23,750 nt of DNA from Anaerolineaceae bacterium. GTDB lineage: Bacteria > Chloroflexota > Anaerolineae > Anaerolineales > Anaerolineaceae. The translations under genes and the position numbers were made by a program. This document shows, piece by piece, positions 6,233-14,124 of the stretch. Location: NCBI GenBank assembly GCA_003524305.1, contig DQHW01000042.1:65913-89662 (forward strand), written 5' to 3'. Within the stretch, counting starts at the first letter, position 1. Each line of letters opens with the position of its first letter. The notes under the pieces were generated by a model. The model had not been told where the DNA came from, searched no databases, and saw nothing but the letters and a program-made list of their open reading frames with translations.

Positions 6233-7690
6233 ATGAAAAAAAACAAGAAATTAACCACTGTAGCCGGAGCACCAGTACCGGATAATCAAAACGTAATGAC
6301 TGCCGGCAAGCGCGGACCCCAGCTTCTTCAAGATGTCTGGTATCTCGAAAAATTGGCACATTTCGATCGCGAGGTCATCCCAGAGCGTCGGATGCACGCC
6401 AAGGGTTCAGGGGCGTTTGGTACCTTCACGGTCACTCACGACATCACTCGTTACACCAAAGCCAAACTCTTTTCTGAAATTGGAAAGAAAACCGATCTAT
6501 TTGTTCGTTTCTCCACCGTCGCCGGGGAGCGCGGCGCTGCGGATGCAGAACGCGATATTCGTGGTTTTGCCATTAAGTTTTACACCGAAGAAGGCAACTG
6601 GGATTTGGTCGGCAATAACACACCTGTATTCTTCATGCGCGACCCGTTAAAATTTCCTGATCTCAACCATGCCATTAAACGCGATCCGCGCACCAACATG
6701 CGCAGCGCCAAAAACAACTGGGATTTCTGGTCCTCCCTGCCCGAAGCGCTGCATCAGGTGACCATCACCATGAGCGATCGAGGCATTCCTGCCAGCTTCA
6801 GAAATATGCACGGCTTTGGCAGCCATGCTTTCAGTATGTACAACAAAAAAAACGAGCGCCATTGGGTCAAATTCCACTGGGTCTGCCAGCAGGGCATCAA
6901 AAACCTAACTGACGCCGAAGCAGAGGTTCTGGTTGGAAAGAACCGTGAAAGCAACCAACAAGATTTGCTTGAAGCCATTGATCGCAAAGATTTTCCCCGT
7001 TGGAAGCTTTTCATCCAGGTCATGACCGAAAAGCAGGCTTCAGTGATGCCTTACAACCCCTTTGATCTGACCAAGGTCTGGTATAAAAAGGACTTCCCAT
7101 TAATCGAAGTGGGCGTTATGGAACTAAATCGCAACCCTGAAAACTATTTTGCTGATGTGGAACAAGCCGCTTTCAACCCGGCCAATATCGTCCCCGGCAT
7201 CGGTTTCTCTCCCGACAAGATGCTTCAAGGCCGCCTGTTCTCATATGGAGACGCACAACGCTACAGGCTCGGCGTCAATCATCACTCCATCCCGGTAAAC
7301 AAGCCGCACATTGAGACGAATAGCTACCACCGCGATGGTCAGATGCGCGTGGACGGCAACTATGGTGCTACTTTAGGTTATGAACCCAATAGTTATGGTG
7401 AGTGGCAGGAGCAGCCTGAATTTGCAGAACCTCCGTTGGATCTTTTAGGAGCGGCGGACCACTGGAATTTCCGCGAGGATGACGATGACTATTACACCCA
7501 GCCTGGAAAACTCTTCCGTTTGATGAATCCGGAGCAGCAGCAGGTTCTTTTTGATAACACAGCCCGCGCCATGGGTGATGCCCCCAAAGAAATCAAGGTG
7601 CGCCACATCGGCAACTGCCTTAAAGCAGACCCCGCTTATGGCACCGGTGTCGCCAAGGCGCTGGGGATTCCATTAAGCGATGTGCCTTAG
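6233..7690 (+). CDS. katA: Monofunctional heme catalase, small-subunit type
   Basis: A 485-residue cytoplasmic catalase that turns hydrogen peroxide into water and oxygen; the length fits small-subunit catalases. Active-site H55 is in RRMHAKGSGAFG, S94 in RFSTVAGERG, distal N128 in VGNNTPVFF, and the proximal heme ligand Y338 in RLFSYGDAQRYRLG. The frame is open from ATG 6206, but that codon has a ribosome binding site only 3 bases away, whereas ATG 6233 has AAAGGA 8 bases upstream and gives the normal N-terminus with a KLTTVAGAPVPDNQN leader. The PerR-like box at 6181-6195 and the perR gene 76 bases upstream indicate peroxide induction. Base composition is richer in G+C than the ferritin and SOD genes upstream. 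Confidence 0.96.
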   Translation: MKKNKKLTTVAGAPVPDNQNVMTAGKRGPQLLQDVWYLEKLAHFDREVIPERRMHAKGSGAFGTFTVTHDITRYTKAKLFSEIGKKTDLFVRFSTVAGERGAADAERDIRGFAIKFYTEEGNWDLVGNNTPVFFMRDPLKFPDLNHAIKRDPRTNMRSAKNNWDFWSSLPEALHQVTITMSDRGIPASFRNMHGFGSHAFSMYNKKNERHWVKFHWVCQQGIKNLTDAEAEVLVGKNRESNQQDLLEAIDRKDFPRWKLFIQVMTEKQASVMPYNPFDLTKVWYKKDFPLIEVGVMELNRNPENYFADVEQAAFNPANIVPGIGFSPDKMLQGRLFSYGDAQRYRLGVNHHSIPVNKPHIETNSYHRDGQMRVDGNYGATLGYEPNSYGEWQEQPEFAEPPLDLLGAADHWNFREDDDDYYTQPGKLFRLMNPEQQQVLFDNTARAMGDAPKEIKVRHIGNCLKADPAYGTGVAKALGIPLSDVP

Positions 7691-7722
7691 ACAGACTATT
7701 ATCTAGTTTTTGTCAGGTAATA

Positions 7723-7757
7723 AAATAGACGTCATTCAAAATGAATAACGTCTATTT
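7723..7757. terminator. Bidirectional terminator between katA and the convergent minus-strand pair
   Basis: Positions 7723-7737 pair with 7743-7757 over 15 bp with one mismatch and a 5-base loop. The arms begin with AAAT and end with ATTT, followed by CTT on plus; on minus the hairpin also exits into T-rich sequence. It lies between converging genes ending at 7690 and 7781. Confidence 0.75.
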
Positions 7758-7780
7758 CTTGTCGAATTTAAAAGATGTGT

Positions 7781-8599
7781 TTAATTATTAATAGTAAAGT
7801 CTGTATAAACCCTTGTCTTCTGACCGTCAAAGTCTTCGATTGCCAAGCCAATATGATAAGTCCCCGGGCAAACATAAATTTGCTCCCAATGAAGCAAGTT
7901 GCCTCCCCCTAACATGATGGGATTTACACTCCCGGTGCTGAGTTCACCCTTTTCATTGATCATGGTTACATACGGTTCGAAGGTATCTCCGTCTTCAATT
8001 AACAACTCGAATGGCGAAACCACCCCACCCGCTAACGCAGGATAAAATCCAGTTTTACGCACCAGGGCGCCCTGGTTATCAAATTCGAGTTTTACACGGA
8101 AGGGTTCACCGCCGCCGCGTTGATAGATACCTTCAAGATTCCAGATTTGTGCTTCAGGTTCAACGCCATAACGTTCAGGGGTCATGCAGGCAATTGTGAA
8201 ACACTCTCCGCAACACAACAACCTGCTTTCAGGGATGATTTCAAACTCAATCTCGTTTTCTTCTTCCCAATGTGGATGAACGACTCCCTTTATCTCGCGG
8301 TTTTTTAGCGCATGAAGATATTCATGTTGGATTGGACCAACTTTAAAGTTATTGACCTGCAGCATTACCTCGATGGCAATTTGGCTGATGTTCTTGCCTT
8401 TGATTGTCGTTTTGCAAGTTAGCGATTCACCTTCAGATATCGAATCGTTGGACAGCACCAGGTCAGAAATTGTAAAACTGCCCCGCCCGGGTGTGGATAC
8501 ACTTGATTTTTTTTGTGAATCGCCGTCATCCGCATCACTTGGCAACGGCGTACACTCTATTTTCTTTCCATTGCATATCCATGTAAGCTTCTTTGACAT
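7781..8599 (-). CDS. Stand-alone cytoplasmic paralogue of the neighbouring protease's C-terminal region
   Basis: A 272-residue protein with no signal peptide, lipobox or membrane helix. Residues 41-272 align along their length with residues about 509-748 of the clostripain-like lipoprotein next door: FTISD with ITIGE at the start, VHPHWEE with VYPDWGE, then the blocks LEGIYQRGGG/LYGLYAPGG and IEDGDTFEPY/LEVGDTFTVY, ending in PGTYHIGLAIEDFDG/PGIYEVGISVEDYDG. These look like beta-rich modules. It has eight cysteines, including LLCCGEC, whereas the lipoprotein has only its lipobox and catalytic cysteines; this fits a reducing cytoplasm. The first 40 residues are unique, with a low-complexity acidic/serine linker. 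It follows the protease by 34 bases with an AGAAAGG site, so both are probably cotranscribed. No known function; binding, chaperone or inhibitor roles are speculation. Confidence 0.85.
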   Translation of the reverse strand: MSKKLTWICNGKKIECTPLPSDADDGDSQKKSSVSTPGRGSFTISDLVLSNDSISEGESLTCKTTIKGKNISQIAIEVMLQVNNFKVGPIQHEYLHALKNREIKGVVHPHWEEENEIEFEIIPESRLLCCGECFTIACMTPERYGVEPEAQIWNLEGIYQRGGGEPFRVKLEFDNQGALVRKTGFYPALAGGVVSPFELLIEDGDTFEPYVTMINEKGELSTGSVNPIMLGGGNLLHWEQIYVCPGTYHIGLAIEDFDGQKTRVYTDFTINN

Positions 8600-8633
8600 T
8601 TTGTAACCTTTCTCGATGAAACTTCTATGATTA

Positions 8634-10880
8634 TTATTCGACGACTGTTATGTCGGTAAATGCTTCTGTATAATTTCCGTCATAGTCTTCAACCGAGATA
8701 CCCACTTCATAAATACCCGGAAAAGCCTCGTAAGCCACCACAGTGAAGGGTTCACCGCTGAAGGTTAAGATATCGCCAAGGTAGTAATTGAACTCCCACG
8801 CTTCAGTATCTGCGTTGTATTCCTGCCATAATTGGTAGACGGTGAATGTGTCACCCACTTCAAGTGTTACTTCACGCGGAGCACCTGTTCCATCGTCGCC
8901 AGTGAACACCCAGAAACTTTTCAACTCAAAATAGCCGTCGAATTTTATCATGGCTTCTTGTTGTTTACTTTCATCGCCGCCAGGAGCGTATAAACCATAC
9001 AGCGTGTAAACATCTTCTTCATAAGTAGCACCATAAATCTCAGGTTCAAGGTATATGAATGCTTCGTCGACGCCATCACTCAAATAATAAACTGTCGGAG
9101 ACCAATCTGTTGAAACTATGAAAGTAGTATCTTCTCCCCAATCTGGGTAGACCGAGCCGCCAATCTCTTTTGATGTTTCAGATGATAAAAACTCCATATC
9201 TGCCATCAGGTAAGAATCATCATCTTCAGAATAGTAACTGACATAGTAAAAAACATAACCGATGTTGGTTCCGCTGACATCAGCGGAAATGGTAGCCGTT
9301 TCATCTGGTGCCAATTCATATGAGGTCGAGGTCACCTCGCCAATAGTGATATCGCCGCTGCCAGGGGCTTCAACCGTAGCACCTGTTTCAGGTGCGGAAG
9401 CAGCAATAGCATCGCTGAAATCCTGGGTTGAGGTGCCGCTTACGGGATTTAGAACACTTAAGTCAACTGAGTCTGAATTAATGTCTTTGCCCATATAGTG
9501 AAAGACCAAGAAATCATCCCAAAGAGAAGCGGCCGCAAAACGGTCTGCAATCGTGGTGTAACTGACCCATTCTTCATCTGTGGTCATTGAATATAATTCC
9601 GAATTGGGGAAATAGAATGAAATGCCTGTCGAGCCTGGTTTTTGTTCTCCATGTTTTTCTGCCAGTACCGCTTGCTGAAGCACATTGAACACCTGTTGGG
9701 CGGCTGCAGCAACATCAGAATCACCTGTTTCATCTGCAACCAGGGCAACAAAATTACCGAGATCAATAAATGAATCAGGAATATCCTTATCAAAAACACT
9801 GGTATATGACTGTGCATATGAACGGGCGGCTGCCACGCTGCTCTGATCTACATGCGTGAGCACCAGTGCCAGTTGGTTTACTGCTTCATCCAGGGCTGCA
9901 ATTTGTGAAAGATCCACTGCCGTCATGGTTACATCCACACTCATGTCTTCTGCCACTTGCTCTGCAGAAAGATCCGTGCCGGAATCGTAATTTTCTTCAA
10001 CAAAAGAAAGCCGCGCTTCATCATCAGTGATGCGGTAATCTTCGCTGATGTAAGAATCGACTATAGTCGTGGCCAATTCAGCACCACCCATCGCAGGGTT
10101 ATTGACCAATGCTCCTAAAAATGCAGCATAAGCCCAACCAACCGCCGGCTCTGTTTCTTCAGAAGCTGCCGAATATTGTGCATAGGGTGCCAGCATGCTG
10201 AACGACTCAAGTTGTGCCATTAAACAGGCGTCAAAGCCAAAAAAGTCAAATTGACCGATGCCTGTAGAAGTGACAATATTAAACAATGCACCGTCGATTT
10301 CACTCAGGCTCATGTCTCCATCGTTGGGATCTGGATCCGTCCAGCCGCCCAGCCAGCCCATGCCATGATCAGACATGATCAATGCATAATGCTCAGCAGG
10401 GTAGGTCGAAATTGCCCAGGTGACAAAGTCTTGCAGGGTCTGAGGATCGCTCATGTCTGTTTCACCGAGGTCAGCCAGTTCCTCAGATCCAATGGTTTCG
10501 AGATCACTGTCTTGCTGTACCAGGAAACGTTTGGTACTCGTCCAATCTCCATCTCCATCAAATGAACCATCATAACGGTCTATTTGTGTAACAATAGTGA
10601 CCATATCGCTGGAGCCTATGATTTCAGCTTCATTTAAGTCGAGAAAAATATCTCTTTCCAAAACATCGTCATCGCCATCTTGATAAAGCATAACCAACCA
10701 GGTGCCCGGTTCACCCTGACTATTAATGGTAGAGGGTTGATTTGAACCTGCATCTGGTGACTCGTAAGGTCCAGGTGTTTCATCCACATAATCACTTAGG
10801 TCGCCGCATGCGGTTAGCAAGCTGATTGACAAAGTAATAATCAATATTGTAGATAGAATCCGCCATGAGGCTTTTTTCAT
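8634..10880 (-). CDS. Clostripain-family (C11) cysteine peptidase, lipoprotein
   Basis: A 748-residue, strongly acidic, surface-anchored protein. Residues 1-25 are a lipoprotein signal with lipobox LTAC, so C25 would be lipidated; a P/S/G-rich linker follows to about 58. The peptidase domain (about 60-470) starts with GTWLVMLYQDGDDD and carries the C11 dyad H172 (MSDHGMGW) and C219 (GFDACLMAQ). C11 enzymes typically cleave after arginine or other basic residues, often after self-processing. Residues about 509-748 form a beta-rich C-terminal region that is repeated as a separate protein by the next gene. Only two cysteines exist in the whole protein: the lipid anchor and the nucleophile. The ATG has AAGGAAGG 7 bases upstream. 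An extended -10 element lies about 110 bases upstream on the minus strand. Confidence 0.9.
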   Translation of the reverse strand: MKKASWRILSTILIITLSISLLTACGDLSDYVDETPGPYESPDAGSNQPSTINSQGEPGTWLVMLYQDGDDDVLERDIFLDLNEAEIIGSSDMVTIVTQIDRYDGSFDGDGDWTSTKRFLVQQDSDLETIGSEELADLGETDMSDPQTLQDFVTWAISTYPAEHYALIMSDHGMGWLGGWTDPDPNDGDMSLSEIDGALFNIVTSTGIGQFDFFGFDACLMAQLESFSMLAPYAQYSAASEETEPAVGWAYAAFLGALVNNPAMGGAELATTIVDSYISEDYRITDDEARLSFVEENYDSGTDLSAEQVAEDMSVDVTMTAVDLSQIAALDEAVNQLALVLTHVDQSSVAAARSYAQSYTSVFDKDIPDSFIDLGNFVALVADETGDSDVAAAAQQVFNVLQQAVLAEKHGEQKPGSTGISFYFPNSELYSMTTDEEWVSYTTIADRFAAASLWDDFLVFHYMGKDINSDSVDLSVLNPVSGTSTQDFSDAIAASAPETGATVEAPGSGDITIGEVTSTSYELAPDETATISADVSGTNIGYVFYYVSYYSEDDDSYLMADMEFLSSETSKEIGGSVYPDWGEDTTFIVSTDWSPTVYYLSDGVDEAFIYLEPEIYGATYEEDVYTLYGLYAPGGDESKQQEAMIKFDGYFELKSFWVFTGDDGTGAPREVTLEVGDTFTVYQLWQEYNADTEAWEFNYYLGDILTFSGEPFTVVAYEAFPGIYEVGISVEDYDGNYTEAFTDITVVE

Positions 10881-10987
10881 ATAATACCTTCCTTAATTCA
10901 GGTAATTAAGTGGCAATTATTATGCCATGAAACAAATTATTAGGTCACTCGAGTGGGAACAATCACAAAACACGAATAAAGTTGCAC

Positions 10988-10996
10988 ATTATAACA
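10988..10996 (-). promoter_or_regulatory. Extended -10 promoter for the clostripain operon
   Basis: On the minus strand the sequence reads TGTTATAAT, a full extended -10. No good -35 is placed upstream, which extended -10 promoters tolerate. The leader would be about 100 bases and would contain the palindrome CACTCGAGTG at 10946-10955. Confidence 0.45.
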
Positions 10997-11086
10997 TCGG
11001 TACTCAAAGAGTTGCCAGAGCCGCCAATTGATTATCACTTTATCTTACTTTTTTTTCCATAAATTTCATGTATAGTTAATTAAACC

Positions 11087-11112
11087 AAGGTTAAGTCAAT
11101 TTTGATAACCTT
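11087..11112. promoter_or_regulatory. Inverted repeat, candidate operator
   Basis: AAGGTTA (11087-11093) and TAACCTT (11106-11112) form a 7-bp dyad with a 12-base centre, about 100 bases before the AIM24-family gene. No adjacent regulator gene is known to use it. Confidence 0.3.
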
Positions 11113-11136
11113 TCGATTTTGTAAAATCTTATGAAA

Positions 11137-11164
11137 TTGAGACAAAACACGATTAATTTTATAT
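11137..11164 (+). promoter_or_regulatory. Weak candidate promoter for the AIM24-family gene
   Basis: TTGAGA (11137-11142) and TTATAT (11159-11164) are 16 bases apart, each matching four of six consensus bases. Position is suitable for the ATG at 11215, but A/T richness makes chance matches likely. Confidence 0.3.
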
Positions 11165-11214
11165 GCCTTGGGATTGATATTTGCTTAATCATGATTTTTT
11201 AAATAGGAGATAAT

Positions 11215-11889
11215 ATGGAAATTGATATTCAGTTCCGACCCTCGTATTCTCTCGCTGTCGTCAAACTTGTTCCTAATGAGCGTATTCGCGCTGACTCTGG
11301 TGCCATGGTCAGCCATTCAGCAAGTGTTGAAGTGGAAACCAAAGCAGAAGGCGGGTTATTCAAATCACTTGGACGTGCCGTTCTCGGCGGTGAATCCTTC
11401 TTCCAAAACTTCTGGGTAGCCGGTCCACAGGGCGGTGAAGTAACGCTTGCGCCCAATTTGCCAGGTGACATCGTGCGTATTGATATGACTGGTGCACCAC
11501 TGATGGTGCAATCCGGCTCTTACCTGGCTTCTGAAAACGGTATTGAACTCAATAGTAAATTCAGCATGAAAGCCTTTAAAGCTGGTGAAGGCGTATCGAT
11601 GCTTGAAGCCAACGGCAGCGGTAAACTATTGGTGTCATCATACGGCGCCATCTTTGAAAAAGACCTCACTCCAGGCGAGAAATACATTGTTGACACCTCT
11701 CACCTGGTTGCATTTTCAGCCGCCATGGATGTGCAAGTTAAATCGGTGGGTGGATTAAAATCTGTCCTGCTTTCTGGCGAAGGTTTGGTGGTTGAATTAA
11801 CTGGGCCGGGCAAGATCTACATTCAGACGCGTTCTCCGCAAGCTTTAATAAGTTGGATCATCCCGCAAGTACCCCAGAAAAGTAATTAG
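11215..11889 (+). CDS. AIM24/TIGR00266 family protein
   Basis: A 224-residue cytoplasmic beta-rich protein of the AIM24 family (TIGR00266 type), found widely in bacteria and archaea without a settled function; the yeast namesake is mitochondrial. Family features are visible: the opening VKLVPNERIRADSGAMVSHS, the GGLFKSLGRAVLGGESFF block at about residues 46-63, the N-F-W-V-A-G-P strand, LMVQSGSYLAS (about 96-106) and the glycine-rich GGLKSVLLSGEGLVVELTGPG. The start has AGGAGATAAT before ATG. It is followed at once by a strong terminator and preceded by its own promoter region, so it is probably transcribed alone. Confidence 0.9.
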   Translation: MEIDIQFRPSYSLAVVKLVPNERIRADSGAMVSHSASVEVETKAEGGLFKSLGRAVLGGESFFQNFWVAGPQGGEVTLAPNLPGDIVRIDMTGAPLMVQSGSYLASENGIELNSKFSMKAFKAGEGVSMLEANGSGKLLVSSYGAIFEKDLTPGEKYIVDTSHLVAFSAAMDVQVKSVGGLKSVLLSGEGLVVELTGPGKIYIQTRSPQALISWIIPQVPQKSN

Positions 11890-11907
11890 CGCTCAAAATT
11901 GGAACCC

Positions 11908-11941
11908 AGAGCTCTCCCTCTCAACACGGAGAGCTCTTTTT
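11908..11941 (+). terminator. Strong intrinsic terminator after the AIM24-family gene
   Basis: AGAGCTCTCC (11908-11917) pairs perfectly with GGAGAGCTCT (11928-11937) around a 10-base loop, then TTTT. The -35 of the next gene begins at its last T. Confidence 0.85.
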
Positions 11942-11968
11942 GACCTCTTTTGAGTTCTGGTTTATGAT
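11940..11968 (+). promoter_or_regulatory. Promoter of the oxidoreductase/toroid pair
   Basis: TTGACC (11940-11945) and TATGAT (11963-11968) each match five of six consensus bases, with an ideal 17-base spacer. Start of transcription would be near 11975, about 25 bases before the ATG at 12000. Confidence 0.65.
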
Positions 11969-11999
11969 TAATCAAGACTCTTTATAAAGGGAGGGAAAA

Positions 12000-12965
12000 A
12001 TGAACATCAAATTTGGAATCATCGGTCTCGGAAGAATATCTTCCCGTTTTGCGAAGGTATTGAAAACCGTTGAAAACGTTGAATTAAGCGCTGTCGCCTC
12101 TCGCGATCTGGAACGCACCAATAAATTCGCCAGACAATATGAATCTCACAAAGTCTTCTCCTCTTATGAAGAAGTGATCAACGATCCTGAGGTCAATGTG
12201 GTTTACATCGGCTTGACCCACAATTTTCATTATGAGTTCGCCAAAAAGTGCCTTGAGGCTCACAAACCTGTCTTGTGTGAAAAACCACTTGTCACCACTC
12301 AAAAACAGGCAGTTGAATTGGTCAACCTGGCCAAAAAGAACAACACCTTCCTCATGGAAGCCATGTGGACACGCTGCATGCCTGCCTACATCAAAGCCCA
12401 GGAATGGGTAAAATACGGCCGCATCGGACAAGTAAAATTGATTACCGCCAACTTTAGTTATCATGTTCCGTATGACCCATACCACAGGCTCTTCAGCAAA
12501 GAAACAGAAGGCGGCAGCCTGTTTGATGTGGGTATTTACCCTATAGATTTTGCCATTGGCATCGTTGGCGGTTACCCACAGAGCGTAACCGGGTCAGTTC
12601 AGTTCGCTCCAAATGGCGTGGATGAGGCCGCAGCCTTTTCGATGAAATTTGCCAACGGCGAGTTAGCCAATTTAGCTTGCGGATTTAACGTCCGCGCCAT
12701 GGAAGAAGCCTACATTTACGGCACCCAGGGCCGCATCATTTTGGAAAATTGTTTTGGCCCTCAAACCTGCATTCTATGTGATGAAGACGGAAAAATCATT
12801 GAGAAATTCAAAAAAACTGTTGCCGATGGGTTTGAACATCAAATTCGGCATTGTGCCGATCTGCTCCGTGCCGGAAAAATTGAAAGTGATTTGATCCCAT
12901 GGGAAGATACAATTGCCAGTGCTGCGATTTTTGATGCCCTGAACCGGCAGTGGGGAATCAGCTAA
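12000..12965 (+). CDS. Gfo/Idh/MocA family NAD(P)-dependent oxidoreductase
   Basis: A 321-residue cytoplasmic sugar- or diol-type dehydrogenase. The N-terminal Rossmann motif GIIGLGRIS (6-14) is followed by the family motif CEKPL with K95. The C-terminal domain has GGSLFDVGIYPID, placing D176 and Y180 where dimeric dihydrodiol dehydrogenase-type members keep their catalytic pair; EAMWTRCMPAY is also typical of that branch. The actual substrate cannot be read from the sequence. A GGGAGGG ribosome site precedes the ATG. The stop is 28 bases before the toroid gene, so the two likely share the promoter at 11940-11968. Confidence 0.9.
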   Translation: MNIKFGIIGLGRISSRFAKVLKTVENVELSAVASRDLERTNKFARQYESHKVFSSYEEVINDPEVNVVYIGLTHNFHYEFAKKCLEAHKPVLCEKPLVTTQKQAVELVNLAKKNNTFLMEAMWTRCMPAYIKAQEWVKYGRIGQVKLITANFSYHVPYDPYHRLFSKETEGGSLFDVGIYPIDFAIGIVGGYPQSVTGSVQFAPNGVDEAAAFSMKFANGELANLACGFNVRAMEEAYIYGTQGRIILENCFGPQTCILCDEDGKIIEKFKKTVADGFEHQIRHCADLLRAGKIESDLIPWEDTIASAAIFDALNRQWGIS

Positions 12966-12993
12966 CAATTGTTTTTTGATAATGGGAGGGATA

Positions 12994-14004
12994 ATGATTT
13001 TAGATAAAAGATTAAACGGAAACCCGCGTGCCTGGCTTCTCGAAAAAGAGAATCCAGAGATATGCTATCTGGCTTTACGCGATTTGGAGCAACTTCCATA
13101 CGAAAACCCGGAACTGAAGGCGATGCGTCTAGCCGCCCACCAACAGGGACCGATTGCCAATATTCTCGACAAAATGGACCCCGAAGGCTTTTGGCAGAAA
13201 CCCGGTGCTGGCTACGGACCCAAGTATAAGTCAACCGTTTGGTCTTTATTACTGCTTGCACAATTGGGCGCCGACATCCGCGAGGATGAACGTATCAACA
13301 CCGCCTGCAACTACCTGCTGGATCACGCCCTCGCTTCTGGCGGACAATTCTCTTATAACCACGAACCCTCAGGCACGATTGACTGCCTGCAAGGCAACCT
13401 GTGTTGGGCGCTGCAGAAACTCGGCTGTAAAGATGCGCGCATCCAATCTGCATATGACTGGATGGCACGTTCGGTAACCGGTGGCGGCATCGCACCAAAC
13501 ACAGATCGTAAAGCGCCCATCCGTTATTATGCTTACAAATGCGCTCCCAACTTTGCATGCGGGGCTAACAATAAAATGCCTTGTGCCTGGGGTGCAGCAA
13601 AAGTAATGCTGGCTTTTGGTGCCCTGCCAAAAGAAATGCACACCCCCATGATCGATAAAGCTATTCAAATGGGGCTGGACTTTTTCCTGACCACCGATTT
13701 GGCCAAAGCAGAATTTCCGAACGGATTGAACGACCATCCCAGCCGCAACTGGTGGAAATTTGGTTTTCCGGTGTTTTACATTACAGACCTTCTGCAGGTT
13801 GTCGAAGCCCTGGTCTCTTTAGGCGCAGGTAAAGATCCACGACTTGAAAGTGTACTTCAACTTATTCTGGAAAAACAAGACAGCCAGGGCTGTTGGCCGT
13901 TGGAATATGATTATTCAGGCAAAACCTGGAGAAGCTACGGCAAGCTGAACGAACCCAATAAATGGGTGACATTGCGGGTATTGCGAGCACTTCAAGCCAA
14001 TTAA
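12994..14004 (+). CDS. Alpha/alpha-toroid protein (terpene-cyclase/prenyltransferase-like fold), often mislabelled NifH
   Basis: A 336-residue protein rich in the helical repeats of squalene-hopene cyclase and prenyltransferase-beta folds: segments such as YKSTVWSLLLLAQLG, NTACNYLLDHALASGG and ESVLQLILEKQDSQGCW show the G-x-W / Q-x-x-x-G-x-W style. It lacks the cyclase DXDD acid motif, so cyclase activity is doubtful. Relatives in Chloroflexi are often named nitrogen fixation protein NifH in databases, but there is no P-loop or Fe-S ligand pattern of nitrogenase reductase here. The ATG at 12994 has GGGAGGG 3-4 bases upstream; longer in-frame starts at 12976 (TTG) and 12982 lack sites. Function unknown. 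Confidence 0.8.
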   Translation: MILDKRLNGNPRAWLLEKENPEICYLALRDLEQLPYENPELKAMRLAAHQQGPIANILDKMDPEGFWQKPGAGYGPKYKSTVWSLLLLAQLGADIREDERINTACNYLLDHALASGGQFSYNHEPSGTIDCLQGNLCWALQKLGCKDARIQSAYDWMARSVTGGGIAPNTDRKAPIRYYAYKCAPNFACGANNKMPCAWGAAKVMLAFGALPKEMHTPMIDKAIQMGLDFFLTTDLAKAEFPNGLNDHPSRNWWKFGFPVFYITDLLQVVEALVSLGAGKDPRLESVLQLILEKQDSQGCWPLEYDYSGKTWRSYGKLNEPNKWVTLRVLRALQAN

Positions 14005-14041
14005 TCACAATAAATAATCAGCCGCTTTTTCTCATCACTTT

Positions 14042-14058
14042 AATGAGAGTTTTCTCAT
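14042..14058 (+). terminator. Short hairpin after the toroid gene, possible weak terminator
   Basis: AATGAGA (14042-14048) pairs with TCTCATT (14052-14058) over a 3-base loop. The next bases are only moderately T-rich (TAAGCGAATAAGTCTTTTT). Confidence 0.35.
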
Positions 14059-14084
14059 TTAAGCGAATAAGTCTTTTTATACGA

Positions 14085-14090
14085 TATAAT
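14085..14090 (+). promoter_or_regulatory. -10 element of the orphan miniprotein gene
   Basis: A consensus TATAAT sits 35 bases before the first usable start codon of the small gene at 14125. No clear -35 is present at 16-18 bases upstream. Confidence 0.45.
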
Positions 14091-14124
14091 ATTGGGCGCT
14101 TAAAATCTAATAGAGAGTTGGTAA

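Larger units (their letters stand above)
10881..11214. other. Divergent intergenic region holding promoters and dyads, no gene seen
   Basis: This 334-base A/T-rich stretch separates the minus-strand protease from the plus-strand AIM24-family gene. I see no credible coding frame. It contains an extended -10 for the minus strand (10988-10996), a CACTCGAGTG palindrome (10946-10955) in the predicted protease leader, an AAGGTTA/TAACCTT dyad (11087-11112), and a weak plus-strand promoter (11137-11164). Confidence 0.6.

Noticed and set aside
12994..14004. Nitrogenase reductase NifH annotation
   Set aside because: The protein has no P-loop and no nitrogenase Fe-S cysteine pattern; the helical repeat pattern fits an alpha/alpha toroid. 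The NifH name is a known database artefact for this family.
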